A stretch of 62,673 nucleotides of DNA from Defluviitaleaceae bacterium (GCA_009784025.1 WQVK01000008.1:1-62673), one strand, 5' to 3'. Numbered from the stretch's first letter, positions 52,956-61,851 are shown. Numbers and translations: made by a program. Notes: generated from the letters alone by a model not told the origin.

Positions 52956-53634
52956 AACTAAAGGTTTTGCCATAGCCATAGACGGCCCTGTAGGGGTTGG
53001 CAAAAGTACCACAGCCCGCCTAGTAGCGCAAAAACTAGGTATGATATATATAGACACCGGCGCAATGTACCGGGCCGTGGCCTACTATAATATGAAACAA
53101 AAAATCGACCTAACCAACTCTACAAAACTAGCAGAATCCATGAAAAAAATCCACATAGCCCTCACACATATCAGCGGCGAACAGCGCGTATACCTAAACG
53201 GTGAAGATATAACCAACGAAATCCGCACCCAGGAGATTTCAAACAACACATCAGTAGTAGCCGCCCACAAAACCGTCCGCGAACATCTGGTAGCCCAGCA
53301 GGAAAAAATGGCCGAAACTGGCAAAATAGTAATGGACGGCCGCGACATAGGCAGCCAAGTTTTACCCTGGGCCCAGGTAAAAATCTACTTAGACGCGGCC
53401 ATAGAAACCCGCGCCGCCCGCCGCCAAGCAGACCTTGAAGCCAAAGGCCAAGAAGCAATCTATGCCTGCATACTAGAAGAAACAAAAATCAGAGACCATC
53501 GTGACAAAACCCGCCAAATAAGCCCCCTGGTACAAGCCCCAGATGCAATCTACATCGACAATAGCAACCTGACCACAGAAGAAGTAGCAGAACAAATCGT
53601 ATCCCATGCGAATACCGCATTAAACAAGATTTAA
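52948..53634 (+). CDS. cmk: Cytidylate kinase
   Basis: 228 residues: P-loop IDGPVGVGKSTTARLVAQKLG, YIDTGAMYRAVAYY, GRDIGSQVLPWAQVKIYLDA. Phosphorylates CMP and dCMP. ATG 52948 is preceded by GGAGG and overlaps the flavoprotein stop (ATGACTAA). Precedes plsC and rpsA, the common clostridial arrangement. Confidence 0.97.
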   Translation: MTKTKGFAIAIDGPVGVGKSTTARLVAQKLGMIYIDTGAMYRAVAYYNMKQKIDLTNSTKLAESMKKIHIALTHISGEQRVYLNGEDITNEIRTQEISNNTSVVAAHKTVREHLVAQQEKMAETGKIVMDGRDIGSQVLPWAQVKIYLDAAIETRAARRQADLEAKGQEAIYACILEETKIRDHRDKTRQISPLVQAPDAIYIDNSNLTTEEVAEQIVSHANTALNKI

Positions 53635-53636
53635 AG

Positions 53637-53697
53637 TTTTGCCAAGCTTGTTAAAAAAGCGGTGGATGCGCCAGAGGCAAAGCCTCTAACCGTTTTG
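53637..53697. repeat. Family E repeat fragment
   Basis: AAGTTTTGCCAAGCTTGTTAAAAAAGCGG...AGAGGCAAAGCCTCTAACCGTTTT between cmk and plsC, related to 4890-4942 and 24690-24777. Confidence 0.5.
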
Positions 53698-53721
53698 ATA
53701 TGTACCCACAAGGAGGCCAAG

Positions 53722-54297
53722 ATGCTATACAAAATTGTTAAACCTATTATTGTTGTGCTTGCTAGGGTTTTTTATCGCTTTAAAGTTAGCGGGTTGGAGA
53801 ATATCCCCAAAGAAGGGGCATATCTTTATTGCGCTAATCATATTCATGCTTTCGACCCTATTGTTGTGGCGGCATTCTCTAGACGGCAGCCGCGGTTTAT
53901 GGCTAAAAAGGAGCTTTTTAAGAATCGTATTATCGGGGCGCTGTTAAGGGGCGTGGGAGCGTATCCTATAGATAGAAACGGTTCAGATTTGCAGGCCTAC
54001 CGGCATTCTCTGGCATTGTTAAAGAGAGGCCATGGGTTGCTTATTTTTTCCCAGGGCACCCGCATGAAGGACTTTGAAAGTGAAAGCGCCAAAGGCGGCG
54101 TGGCCATGTTCGCGCTAAAGTCTGGCGCGCCTATTATTCCTATGGGTATTAGTGGCAGTTATCGCATTTTTTCAAAGATGCATCTTCGTGTTGGCAAGCC
54201 TATTGCAATGGACCAGTATCAGGGCCAAAAGGTTAAATCTGAGCTGATTAACGAGGTTATGGCCAAGGTGGTTGAAGAAGTTTCAAAATTATGTTAA
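53722..54297 (+). CDS. plsC: 1-acylglycerol-3-phosphate acyltransferase
   Basis: 191 residues. Acceptor motif NHIHAFDP (HxxxxD), FMAKKELF, FSQGTRMKDFESESAKGG and GAPIIPMGI are the four PlsC blocks. Adds the second acyl chain to make phosphatidic acid at the membrane. AAGGAGG precedes ATG 53722. The open frame upstream is repeat DNA. Confidence 0.95.
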   Translation: MLYKIVKPIIVVLARVFYRFKVSGLENIPKEGAYLYCANHIHAFDPIVVAAFSRRQPRFMAKKELFKNRIIGALLRGVGAYPIDRNGSDLQAYRHSLALLKRGHGLLIFSQGTRMKDFESESAKGGVAMFALKSGAPIIPMGISGSYRIFSKMHLRVGKPIAMDQYQGQKVKSELINEVMAKVVEEVSKLC

Positions 54298-54369
54298 TAT
54301 TCCCCGGTAAAAATTTCTCAGATTTTTTCACATAACGGTTGCAGAAAATGTAAATCCATGATAGTCTAT

Positions 54370-54480
54370 AATCAACGGCTTTCGGGCTAATGTCCGTCAG
54401 TTAAGAACTAAAGGGGCTTCCCAAAATGGGAGCAGCGCACAGCTGCCGATAAAATCGGGCCGAAGGAGGCCATTTGCTTT
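54370..54480 (+). promoter_or_regulatory. Structured leader of rpsA (candidate)
   Basis: Between plsC and rpsA: ACGG...CCGT, CTTCCCAAAATGGGAG and GCCGATAAAATCGGGC can form three short hairpins; the last abuts the GAAGGAGG ribosome-binding site. Could permit S1 autoregulation. No known leader family recognised. Confidence 0.35.
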
Positions 54481-55752
54481 ATGAACATGAACATTTACAC
54501 TCGCATGGATTCAGATGTAGACATCCAAGCATCCGGAGGGCAATCATTTGAAGAAATGCTTAACGAATCCCTTGTCACATTAAAGACAGGCGCAATCGTT
54601 AAAGGAACTGTCATGCATGTAACCCCGGCAGAAGTTATTGTCGACCTTGGGTTCAAGTCAGATGGCATAATCTCCAAAACAGAATTTACAGACGACCCCA
54701 ACGCCCAACTTACCGAACTTGCCAAGCCAGGCGATGTTTTCGAAGTTGCAGTGCTGCGTGTTAACGACGGCGAAGGCAATGTGGTTGTATCAAAACGCAA
54801 GGTAGACAGTCAGCTTAACTACAAGTATCTGGAAGCCGCATTCAACGACAAAACTCCCCTACCCGGCAAAATCGTGGATATAGTCAAGGGCGGGCTAATT
54901 GCCAGCATCATGGACTGCCGCGTGTTTGTACCCGCATCTCAAATATCAAACCGCTTCGAGCAAAATCTCGAAAACTTCAAAGGTAAAGAATTTAACTTTG
55001 AAATTCTTGAACTTGACCGCTCGAAAAGGCGTATAGTAGGCGGCAGAAAAGACCTAGCAACCCGCGAAGCCCAAGCCCGCCGCGACGAAATTTTTGGCAC
55101 CATTGAAGTGGGCCAACAAGTAACCGGCACAGTAAGCCGCGTAGTAGACTTTGGCGCATTCGTGGACCTAGGTGGCGTAGATGGCCTAATCCATGTGTCC
55201 GAAACTTCATGGAAGCGCGTTCGCAAAGCATCCGATGTACTTAGCGTAGGCGATGTGGTAACGGCTTTCGTTATAGCCATGGATGCCGAAAAAGGCAAGA
55301 TTTCCCTGTCTCTAAAAGACGCGAAAGCAAACCCATGGAACAATATTTTAGAAAAATATCCAGTTGGCGGAATAGTTGAAGGTAGGGTTGCTCGCCTTGC
55401 AGCATTCGGCGCGTTTGTCACATTAGAAGACGGCTTAGACGGTCTGGTTCATATCTCTCAAATAGCCAACAAGCATGTGGCCAAGCCAGAAGATGAACTG
55501 TCTCAAGGCCAAGTTATCAACGTAAAAATCGTTGAAATAGATGTAGAAAAACAAAAAATCAGCCTCTCTAAACGCGAGGCCGATGCAGCTCTAAATCCAC
55601 CAGAAGATGATTATGACGACGAATACTATGACGACCAATACGATGAAGAATATGAAGACGCCGACGTAGCAGAAGAACTAGAAGAAGTTGCCGCAGTAGA
55701 ACCAGCGGCAGAAGAAGTTGAAGCAACAGAAGAAACCCCAGAAGAAGAATAA
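54481..55752 (+). CDS. rpsA: 30S ribosomal protein S1
   Basis: 423 residues with four S1 RNA-binding repeats (about 35-105, 120-190, 205-275, 290-360), for example GTVSRVVDFGAFVDLGGVDGLIHVSE, and an acidic Asp/Glu/Tyr tail (about 365-423). Binds mRNA on the small subunit. GGAGG is 11 nt before ATG 54481; ATG 54487 is an alternative. Unlike many Clostridia it is not fused to IspH. Confidence 0.95.
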   Translation: MNMNIYTRMDSDVDIQASGGQSFEEMLNESLVTLKTGAIVKGTVMHVTPAEVIVDLGFKSDGIISKTEFTDDPNAQLTELAKPGDVFEVAVLRVNDGEGNVVVSKRKVDSQLNYKYLEAAFNDKTPLPGKIVDIVKGGLIASIMDCRVFVPASQISNRFEQNLENFKGKEFNFEILELDRSKRRIVGGRKDLATREAQARRDEIFGTIEVGQQVTGTVSRVVDFGAFVDLGGVDGLIHVSETSWKRVRKASDVLSVGDVVTAFVIAMDAEKGKISLSLKDAKANPWNNILEKYPVGGIVEGRVARLAAFGAFVTLEDGLDGLVHISQIANKHVAKPEDELSQGQVINVKIVEIDVEKQKISLSKREADAALNPPEDDYDDEYYDDQYDEEYEDADVAEELEEVAAVEPAAEEVEATEETPEEE

Positions 55753-55757
55753 AAAAT

Positions 55758-56134
55758 ATGAGTAAGCTGGGCAGTCGCGTGTATACTATACATGAGGAAA
55801 GTCCGGGCACCATAGGGTAAGGATGCCGGGTAACGCCCGGCGGAGGCGACTCCAGGGATAGTGCAACAGAAACAAACCGCTAACAATGGCATGGGAAACT
55901 GCTTCGGCAGCTTCCCATTGCCTTGAAGTAAGGGTGGAAAGGTGCGGTAAGAGCGCACCGCAACCTTGGAGACAAGGCTGGCCATGTAAACCCCATCCGG
56001 TGCAAGACCGATTAAGCAGCCCAACGGCAAGGGGCGACCCGCCTCGCTTAGGTAGTGTCGCAAGAGCCGGCTGGCAACAGCCGCCCCAGATAGATGACTG
56101 TCCAAGACAGAACCCGGCTTACAGGCTTGCTCAT
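55758..56134 (+). ncRNA. rnpB: RNase P RNA, class A
   Basis: 377 nt. Ends pair (ATGAGTAAGC / GCTTGCTCAT). Conserved core GAGGAAAGTCCGGGC, ACAGAAACAAACCGC, GTAAGGGTGGAAAGGTGCGGTAAGAG, AGATAGATGACTGTCC and ACAGAACCCGGCTTAC are all present, giving the catalytic RNA that matures tRNA 5' ends. Lies just after rpsA and 9 nt before tRNA-Ser. Confidence 0.97.
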
Positions 56135-56143
56135 ACAATTTAT

Positions 56144-56230
56144 GGAGATGTACTCAAGTGGTGAAGAGGTTCCCCTGCTAAGGGAATAGGTCGGGAAACC
56201 GGCGCGGAGGTTCAAATCCTCTCATCTCCG
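56144..56230 (+). tRNA. tRNA-Ser(GCU)
   Basis: 87 nt. Acceptor GGAGATG / CATCTCC, discriminator G, anticodon loop CTGCTAA (GCT, reading AGC/AGU), a long variable arm (GGTCGGGAAACCGGCG) as in serine tRNAs, T loop TTCAAAT. CCA is not encoded. Confidence 0.95.
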
Positions 56231-56336
56231 ATTTTATACATTACCCCTCTGTGAAAGTGGATAATGTGAACGTGAAGCTGTTAGAGAAGGTCGCAAGCCA
56301 TCAACTAACAGCAACACATGAACAATCGAACAATCT

Positions 56337-56368
56337 GAAAACTCGCTTGCAAGCGAGTTTTCTTTTTT
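56337..56368 (+). terminator. Terminator after rnpB-tRNA-Ser
   Basis: GAAAACTCGCTTGCAAGCGAGTTTTCTTTTTT. A second hairpin (GCTGTTAG...CTAACAGC, about 56277-56312) lies between the tRNA and this terminator. Confidence 0.85.
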
Positions 56369-56423
56369 GAGTCAAAGGCATTTTGAAATTTATACCGTAC
56401 TTCAATCTCACACTGTTTCTCGC

Positions 56424-56593
56424 CGTTGTAGCCGCTCCACCTAAAAACATTCGCATAGAGCTTGTAAATTTCCCACAAGCTTTCGTCGCTAAAAACCTTG
56501 CACACCGCCAGTGCGCGACGGCTTTCAGCTCCTCGCCTTGCGAAAAATTTCCTGCGCTCTATGCGAATGTTTTTAGGTGGAGCGGCTATAATG
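56424..56593. repeat. Fold-back repeat, 33-bp perfect arms
   Basis: Arms 56429-56461 (TAGCCGCTCCACCTAAAAAC...) and 56556-56588 are exactly inverted over 33 bp, extended by G-U-tolerant pairs to about 38 bp, with a 94-nt loop containing its own small hairpins. Read on the minus strand it is open (RWSGYNGEKQCEIEVRYKFQNAF towards 56305), faintly like the C terminus of a serine recombinase; that is weak. No transposase. Confidence 0.7.
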
Positions 56594-56651
56594 TCCATTG
56601 GTTCGAATATAATTCACTTCTTACAAATTTACATCATCCCCACCACTGGTA

Positions 56652-58385
56652 CTATTGAACTGTCAACAACCGCTCCCTAACTTCACGCATTTGTCCTGTT
56701 TGTTGCCAATTTACCCTATCAAAAACTTCTTCCATATAGGTAATGTATAAACCTTGCTCACCCACACCGCCAAGAGATATGCTTGCTTGAAAATGGTATT
56801 CACTTGCAAAATATCCGCTTGTTCCATCGGATAACCTCCATGATATGGGCACCCAACGAAAACGCTTGTCTCGTGGAGATTCTAGGCTCATGTTGTATCC
56901 GGCGGCTGTAATAGTGATGTTTTGCCCGGCGGATAGATTGTTTTCATCGATGCCATAGATAATGCCTCTATATGCTCTTGGCCAAATACCACCGGGGCCG
57001 GAATATACCCATTTTGGAAAGAGCATCGTATCTTGATAAATTATAGTCTCATTTGTGTAGGGTGCCTCTTCAAAATTAGGGTTGTTAAACCAACCATGGA
57101 ATGTATAATCATCTCTTGTTGGGTTAAATTGCTCCGCTGGCCATACCGTTTCACCACCGCCAAGCCCATGCCCCTCTAAGACGGGGAAAATGCACAAGGA
57201 CCCAAATGCATAAGTCATAAAATGCACTTCCAGAAGTGTCTCATCATGTTCTTCTGGCCAAACCCTTACATAATCAATAAAATCAAGAGAAAGATAATCT
57301 ATAGAATGCTCTTGCCCGCGGGAATTAAAGTCCATAGATTCAGTACGTTGAACAGCATAAACAACCCCTTGGTTTGAGTAAGCCAATTGTATAAACAACG
57401 TGTATTTCTGGCCTATCCCAAACTCATATGTGTCACGAAACCTTACCCAAGTGTCAATGCCAAATATAAATCGTCTACCGCTCATTGACTCTACATCAAG
57501 TGCTACGGATGTTCGGCCATGCTGCCAAGTGATATGATGCCATGTATCTTTTACAATAAAGTCTGCATACACGCCAATGGGATGCCTTGCTTCATCCCAA
57601 ATTGACAGGTTTAATAAATAATAATCATTCGGGCCTGTAAGTGGACGAAAGCTGCCTACATAAAGCTCGCCCTGCCACATCTGCCTTATTGCCCTAACTT
57701 TTACGCCCAATTTTGCATCAAAATATGGTGTGTGAAGAAACACATGTGGGTTTGTGTATCGTGATTGGACTTGATAGCCTCCTATGTCTTGCGGCATAGA
57801 AAATCCATCCGTTGAAATCGTTTGGTCTTGCATTATTGCCAGCCGCTGGGCTTCCTCGATACTTAAATCTGGAGATAAATATCTAATGACCGATGTTAAA
57901 ATCATAATCATATCTTGCGAATTATCATGGTCTTTAAATGCAATCGTGAACGAAGGATTTGCAGAGCCATCAAGCAAAACATCTATGCCGTAATTCAAAT
58001 GCCTATTTAAAAATAATATGACACCAACATTGCCACTATCAGAGAAATTCACCACAATTTGAGTATACTCTCTGCTGTTAAATACAATGTTTTCTATTTC
58101 ACTTATAGTCATTGGCAAGCCACGTTCGTTTATGTCATTTTCCAGCGCAATTTTAAGTTGCTCGGCTGGATATTCAGGGTGCCGGAATGCGCCAATTATA
58201 TTCCCCGCGGTAGTACCGGTATTATCATCTGGAGTGGTATGGCTAGAAATATTATCTACAGCGTCGCTGATAATCCTCTCCATGTCATGCTTGTGCTCAT
58301 TGGCAGGTTCTGCGTTTCCACATGATGCAAGCATCAGTATTAAAACAAGCATGGCTAAAAAAGTAAAATTCTTTTTTATTTTCAT
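56652..58385 (-). CDS. Lipoprotein with InlB-type repeat, unknown
   Basis: 577 residues. Lipobox LASC at about 20-23 after a hydrophobic stretch (FTFLAMLVLILMLASCGN). About 425-480 resembles a Listeria-Bacteroides (InlB B) repeat: PTRDDYTFHGWFNNPNFEEAPY. The rest is beta-rich, without recognised domain. Anchored to the outer face of the membrane. ATG 58385 follows GGAG; ATG 58400 is less likely. Confidence 0.75.
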   Translation of the reverse strand: MKIKKNFTFLAMLVLILMLASCGNAEPANEHKHDMERIISDAVDNISSHTTPDDNTGTTAGNIIGAFRHPEYPAEQLKIALENDINERGLPMTISEIENIVFNSREYTQIVVNFSDSGNVGVILFLNRHLNYGIDVLLDGSANPSFTIAFKDHDNSQDMIMILTSVIRYLSPDLSIEEAQRLAIMQDQTISTDGFSMPQDIGGYQVQSRYTNPHVFLHTPYFDAKLGVKVRAIRQMWQGELYVGSFRPLTGPNDYYLLNLSIWDEARHPIGVYADFIVKDTWHHITWQHGRTSVALDVESMSGRRFIFGIDTWVRFRDTYEFGIGQKYTLFIQLAYSNQGVVYAVQRTESMDFNSRGQEHSIDYLSLDFIDYVRVWPEEHDETLLEVHFMTYAFGSLCIFPVLEGHGLGGGETVWPAEQFNPTRDDYTFHGWFNNPNFEEAPYTNETIIYQDTMLFPKWVYSGPGGIWPRAYRGIIYGIDENNLSAGQNITITAAGYNMSLESPRDKRFRWVPISWRLSDGTSGYFASEYHFQASISLGGVGEQGLYITYMEEVFDRVNWQQTGQMREVRERLLTVQ

Positions 58386-58545
58386 AATGATTATCTCCAT
58401 TCAAATATTTATCTAACTTTTGGCGCAGCAGATGTGCTGTTTCTGGGCAGTCCTAAGTTCTTACGAGTGTAGTATTTATATTGTTACACGTGTAAGATAT
58501 GAAAGTCAAGTGTTTCTTAAAGCTGTTTTGTTTTTGCGTTTGTGG

Positions 58546-58578
58546 ATTCAGTTGGTCGGATTTTCCGACCAACTGAAT
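58546..58578. repeat. Family A palindrome, copy 8
   Basis: ATTCAGTTGGTCGG / CCGACCAACTGAAT. Upstream of the lipoprotein gene. Confidence 0.85.
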
Positions 58579-58642
58579 TTTTCGCAAAAGCAAACCGCAA
58601 TCCATAGGAGTTCATGAATTCACACGGAAATTATCCTCATGC

Positions 58643-58759
58643 TATAAGTGAAACAATTCGAAATCGGTCTCGCCTGTCGCAGCAAAAACACCTGGAACGC
58701 CTTATCTCGGCGTTCCGGGTGTCGCTCGGGCGAGACCGTTTTTCATTTATTTTACTATA
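58643..58759. mobile_element. MITE B, copy 6 (117 bp, best preserved)
   Basis: TATAAGTGAAACAATTCGAAATCGGTCTCGCC... to ...GGGCGAGACCGTTTTTCATTTATTTTACTATA, central hairpin ACCTGGAACGCC / GGCGTTCCGGGT. The whole unit can fold into one long stem. The remaining DNA 58386-58545 and 58579-58642 holds no gene. Confidence 0.8.
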
Positions 58760-58856
58760 GACACTTGCTCTGCTTGCATGATTAGCGAAACCATACGAAA
58801 TACCCAGTTTTAGCAACGGCGTGGTCGTTGCATTTTAATGAAAAAGGGATGTATTA

Positions 58857-58941
58857 TACACTGCTGTAATTTCTACCTAGTAAATAAAAAAATAAGATTG
58901 AAGAATAGAGAGAGCATGGTATAATAGTATTACATGCGTAA
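58857..58941 (+). promoter_or_regulatory. blaI-blaR1 promoter with two dyads
   Basis: -35 TTGAAG (58898-58903) and -10 TATAAT (58920-58925) with 16 nt between. TACACTGCTGTA (58857-58868) and TTACATGCGTAA (58930-58941) are dyads of the TACA-N4-TGTA kind that BlaI/MecI repressors bind; the second overlaps the expected transcription start, suggesting autorepression. Confidence 0.6.
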
Positions 58942-58964
58942 GAATAACGAAGGGAGATAATCAT

Positions 58965-59393
58965 ATGAATAGCAAGCCCGAAATCTCAGAGGCCGAATAT
59001 CAAGTAATGAAATCAATATGGTCGGCGGGTGTTCCGCTAAATACCAACGAGGTCGTTGAAAAGCTGGAAACGTTTACGTCATGGAAGCCCAAAACTATTC
59101 ATACCTTACTATCACGGCTGGTAAAAAAGGGCGCGTTGCAATACAAAAAAGATGGCCGTGTATTCGTTTACACGCCACTTGTAAAAGAATCTGATATTTT
59201 AGCAAAAGAAAATGATAACTTCCTTAATCGGTTTTATAATGGGGCATTGGGCTCGATGATTGTAAGCTTATTGGAGCAGGACAAGCTCTCTGGCGATGAT
59301 ATTTTAGCGTTAAGGAAAATTTTAGACGAGAAATTATCGGACTTGCCGCAAACAGAGCCTGCTGTTCGCCCATGCAGCATGGAAAGGCGGTAA
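58965..59393 (+). CDS. blaI: BlaI/MecI-family repressor
   Basis: 142 residues. Winged helix (SEAEYQVMKSIWSAGVPLNTNEVV and SWKPKTIHTLLSRLVKKGALQY) plus a helical dimer domain. Works as a dimer released by proteolysis when BlaR1 senses a beta-lactam or another wall signal. Overlaps the following gene by one base (TAATG). GGGAG precedes ATG 58965. Confidence 0.92.
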   Translation: MNSKPEISEAEYQVMKSIWSAGVPLNTNEVVEKLETFTSWKPKTIHTLLSRLVKKGALQYKKDGRVFVYTPLVKESDILAKENDNFLNRFYNGALGSMIVSLLEQDKLSGDDILALRKILDEKLSDLPQTEPAVRPCSMERR

Positions 59394-61183
59394 TGCTAAT
59401 GAGTTCATTTGTACTCCATTTTGCGATGGCAACTTTTATATCTTCGGTTGGCATAACGTTTATTTTGCTTGTAAAAAAAGTATTCAAAAAACATCTATCT
59501 GCAAGGGGGCAATACAATCTGGGGTTTTTGTATTTTGCTTTATTGGTAATACCCTTTATCCCCAGCAGCATTATTTCTTCATTAAACATGCGAAACTGGG
59601 CAAATATTTTTGGCCGTGATGGAAGCATAACAACAGCATATAGTTCTGGAGGCACTGCGACTGTAACCGTACATAGCGATGGCTGGCTACAAGATTTTGC
59701 GCTAGCAATAGACCGCAGCAATCCGGGATATACTCCAGCAATTATCGGGAGCATATGGATCGCAGGTATCATCGTGTTTGCAATAATCGCTTTCATATGC
59801 TACCGAAAGCTATGCCTAATTAGAGAATCTGTTAAGCCCTTAAAAGATGATGAACTTCTTTTGTTATTTTCTCGCTGTAAAGCAGATGTTGGTATCAAAG
59901 GCAATGTGTTGATAGGCTCGTCTATTATTGCGAAAACGCCTATGACTACGGGATTTTTTAATCCTATAATTATTTTGCCTGGGGGAAAAATGATATTAAG
60001 TGATGTGCGTTATGCCATATTGCACGAACTGACCCATTGCAAAAAAAGAGACATTCAAGTGAACTGCCTCATGTGTATATTTCAGGTTTTGTATTGGTTT
60101 AATCCTTTAGTGTACTTTGCTTTTCGCCAAATGCGATTGGACAGAGAGCTAGCCTGCGATGCCTCTGTGTTGAAAATGCTACCCAGAGGGCATCATGCAG
60201 AATACGGACACGCCTTATTAAACTTTGTAAGCAGTCTTTCTCACCAGCCTGCGTTTGTTTTTGCTACGAATATGGGCGGTGCAAAACCACAAATTGTGAG
60301 CCGTATAAAGCACATCACTTCATATGTAAAGGAAACAGCTCTGCTTAGGGCAAAAAGCATTTGCCTTTTCATGCTAATGGGAGTTCTTGTTTTGTGTAAA
60401 ATACCAATAGTTTCTGCCCTTGCGAATGGTGATGATAGCCGAGTTGATTTTCGTGCTGAAAATGTGATGTATAACGACTTTTCAAGCTTTTTCGAAGGAT
60501 TTGACGGAAGTTTTGTCCTCTATAATGTGAACGAAAATGCATACATAATTCACAATAGAGATATTAGTGTAACAAGGGTCTCGCCAAATTCAACCTATAA
60601 AATATTTAGCGCACTTATCGCCCTAGAGCTGGGTATTTTGGAGGCAGATAATACTGAACGAGAATGGGATGGCGTACCTCAACCCTTTGAATCATGGAAC
60701 CAAAATCATAATCTGACATCGGCAATGCAAAGTTCTGTCAACTGGTATTTTCAAGATTTTGACAGGCTGGTAGGCATAGAGCAGTTACAGTTATTTATGT
60801 CTCAGCTATCCTACGGCAACCAAAATCTTTCTGGCGGCATAGCAGATTTTTGGGCAGAATCGTCATTACGTATATCACCTGTGGAGCAGGTTAGACTTTT
60901 AAGAGATTTGTACCAAGGTAACACAATATTTGAGGCAAGGCATGTATACACGCTAAAAGATGCGTTGCGGTTATCAGAAAATGATAGCGCAGTGCTTTTT
61001 GGCAAAACAGGAACTGGACTGATAAATGATGCCTGGGGAATGAATGGTTGGTTCGTTGGGTATGTAGAAACAAGCGACAACACTTTCTTTTTTGCAACAT
61101 ATATCCAAGGAGAATCTGGCGCAGGGGGTAGTGTCGCTGCCCAAATTACATTATCGCTTTTGGGGTATAAGGGTATATTTTAA
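59393..61183 (+). CDS. blaR1: BlaR1/MecR1-type sensor protease
   Basis: 596 residues. N-terminal membrane helices, the M56 zinc protease motif LHELTHCKKRD (about 207-217), a further helix (LFMLMGVLVLCKIPIVSAL), and an extracellular class D beta-lactamase-like sensor with STYK, SVNWYF and FGKTGTG. Binding of beta-lactam to the STYK serine activates the protease against BlaI. The nearest neighbours include no beta-lactamase, so the target is elsewhere. ATG 59393 (TAATG). Confidence 0.92.
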   Translation: MLMSSFVLHFAMATFISSVGITFILLVKKVFKKHLSARGQYNLGFLYFALLVIPFIPSSIISSLNMRNWANIFGRDGSITTAYSSGGTATVTVHSDGWLQDFALAIDRSNPGYTPAIIGSIWIAGIIVFAIIAFICYRKLCLIRESVKPLKDDELLLLFSRCKADVGIKGNVLIGSSIIAKTPMTTGFFNPIIILPGGKMILSDVRYAILHELTHCKKRDIQVNCLMCIFQVLYWFNPLVYFAFRQMRLDRELACDASVLKMLPRGHHAEYGHALLNFVSSLSHQPAFVFATNMGGAKPQIVSRIKHITSYVKETALLRAKSICLFMLMGVLVLCKIPIVSALANGDDSRVDFRAENVMYNDFSSFFEGFDGSFVLYNVNENAYIIHNRDISVTRVSPNSTYKIFSALIALELGILEADNTEREWDGVPQPFESWNQNHNLTSAMQSSVNWYFQDFDRLVGIEQLQLFMSQLSYGNQNLSGGIADFWAESSLRISPVEQVRLLRDLYQGNTIFEARHVYTLKDALRLSENDSAVLFGKTGTGLINDAWGMNGWFVGYVETSDNTFFFATYIQGESGAGGSVAAQITLSLLGYKGIF

Positions 61184-61293
61184 TTTGGCCACAAATTGCG
61201 CAGAAGCAATTTACACACAATCAAAATTTACATTTCGATTATATCTATTCCTTGCTGTTTGTTGTGGGAGGTTTCCCCCTTAGGCCCCTTGTG

Positions 61294-61314
61294 AAAAATC
61301 CTGTCGGGATTTTT
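61294..61314 (+). terminator. Terminator-like hairpin after blaR1
   Basis: AAAAATCC-TGTCG-GGATTTTT. 61315-61529 holds no gene I can support. Confidence 0.6.
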
Positions 61315-61529
61315 CGTTGAAAGCCCTTGCTATACTCTGTCTGCACCACTAGCTAACGCTTGCGGAAAAGAAAAAGCTAAAATGCAATATGTATAGCTTC
61401 ATACAAAAAAAAATTGATGCGATATGCCATCTTTGACGTATGCGTACACTTCACGCATCCATCCGTTACGGCTCAAAAATAGTAAAGGGACGCTACGCTT
61501 AAACCCTTGACTAGCGAGAGTTTTTCGGA

Positions 61530-61809
61530 TACCATTAACCCTGCTATTGATACAAAAAACCGCAGAGTGGTTGGCGGCTGGCGCAACTGGGCGGCATCAA
61601 ATGGCTAGGGAATTTTTGAATATTGTGATGGAGAGTTTCTGCAAACATATTCATTGGATACATCTTTAGAGGAACGGTGAGAGGGTGTGAACCCACCTGT
61701 TTATGCATGGCGGTACGAAGTTAGCCGCGATGACGATACTGTTATCTTCTTTGGGGATGAGTTTGCTGATAGCCCATATATGATGATGTTTTTTGGGATG
61801 GCATCCTAG
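61530..61809 (+). pseudogene. Degenerate coding remnant, unknown family
   Basis: One frame reads NRRVVGGWRNWAASNG, then stop, GIFEYCDGEFLQTYSLDTSL, a second stop, EGVNPPVYAWRYEVSRDDDT and VIFFGDEFADSPYMMMFFGM to a TAG. Two internal stops but otherwise protein-like composition suggest a decayed gene. Confidence 0.35.
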
Positions 61810-61851
61810 GGTTGCGGGAGCTTTTCTTGGGTGGTTAGCTTGGAGGCAAAT

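Noticed and set aside
5739-58575. Family A palindromes as a CRISPR array
   Set aside because: Copies are 4-14 kb apart, self-complementary, in gaps of varied type and without regular spacers; no cas genes.
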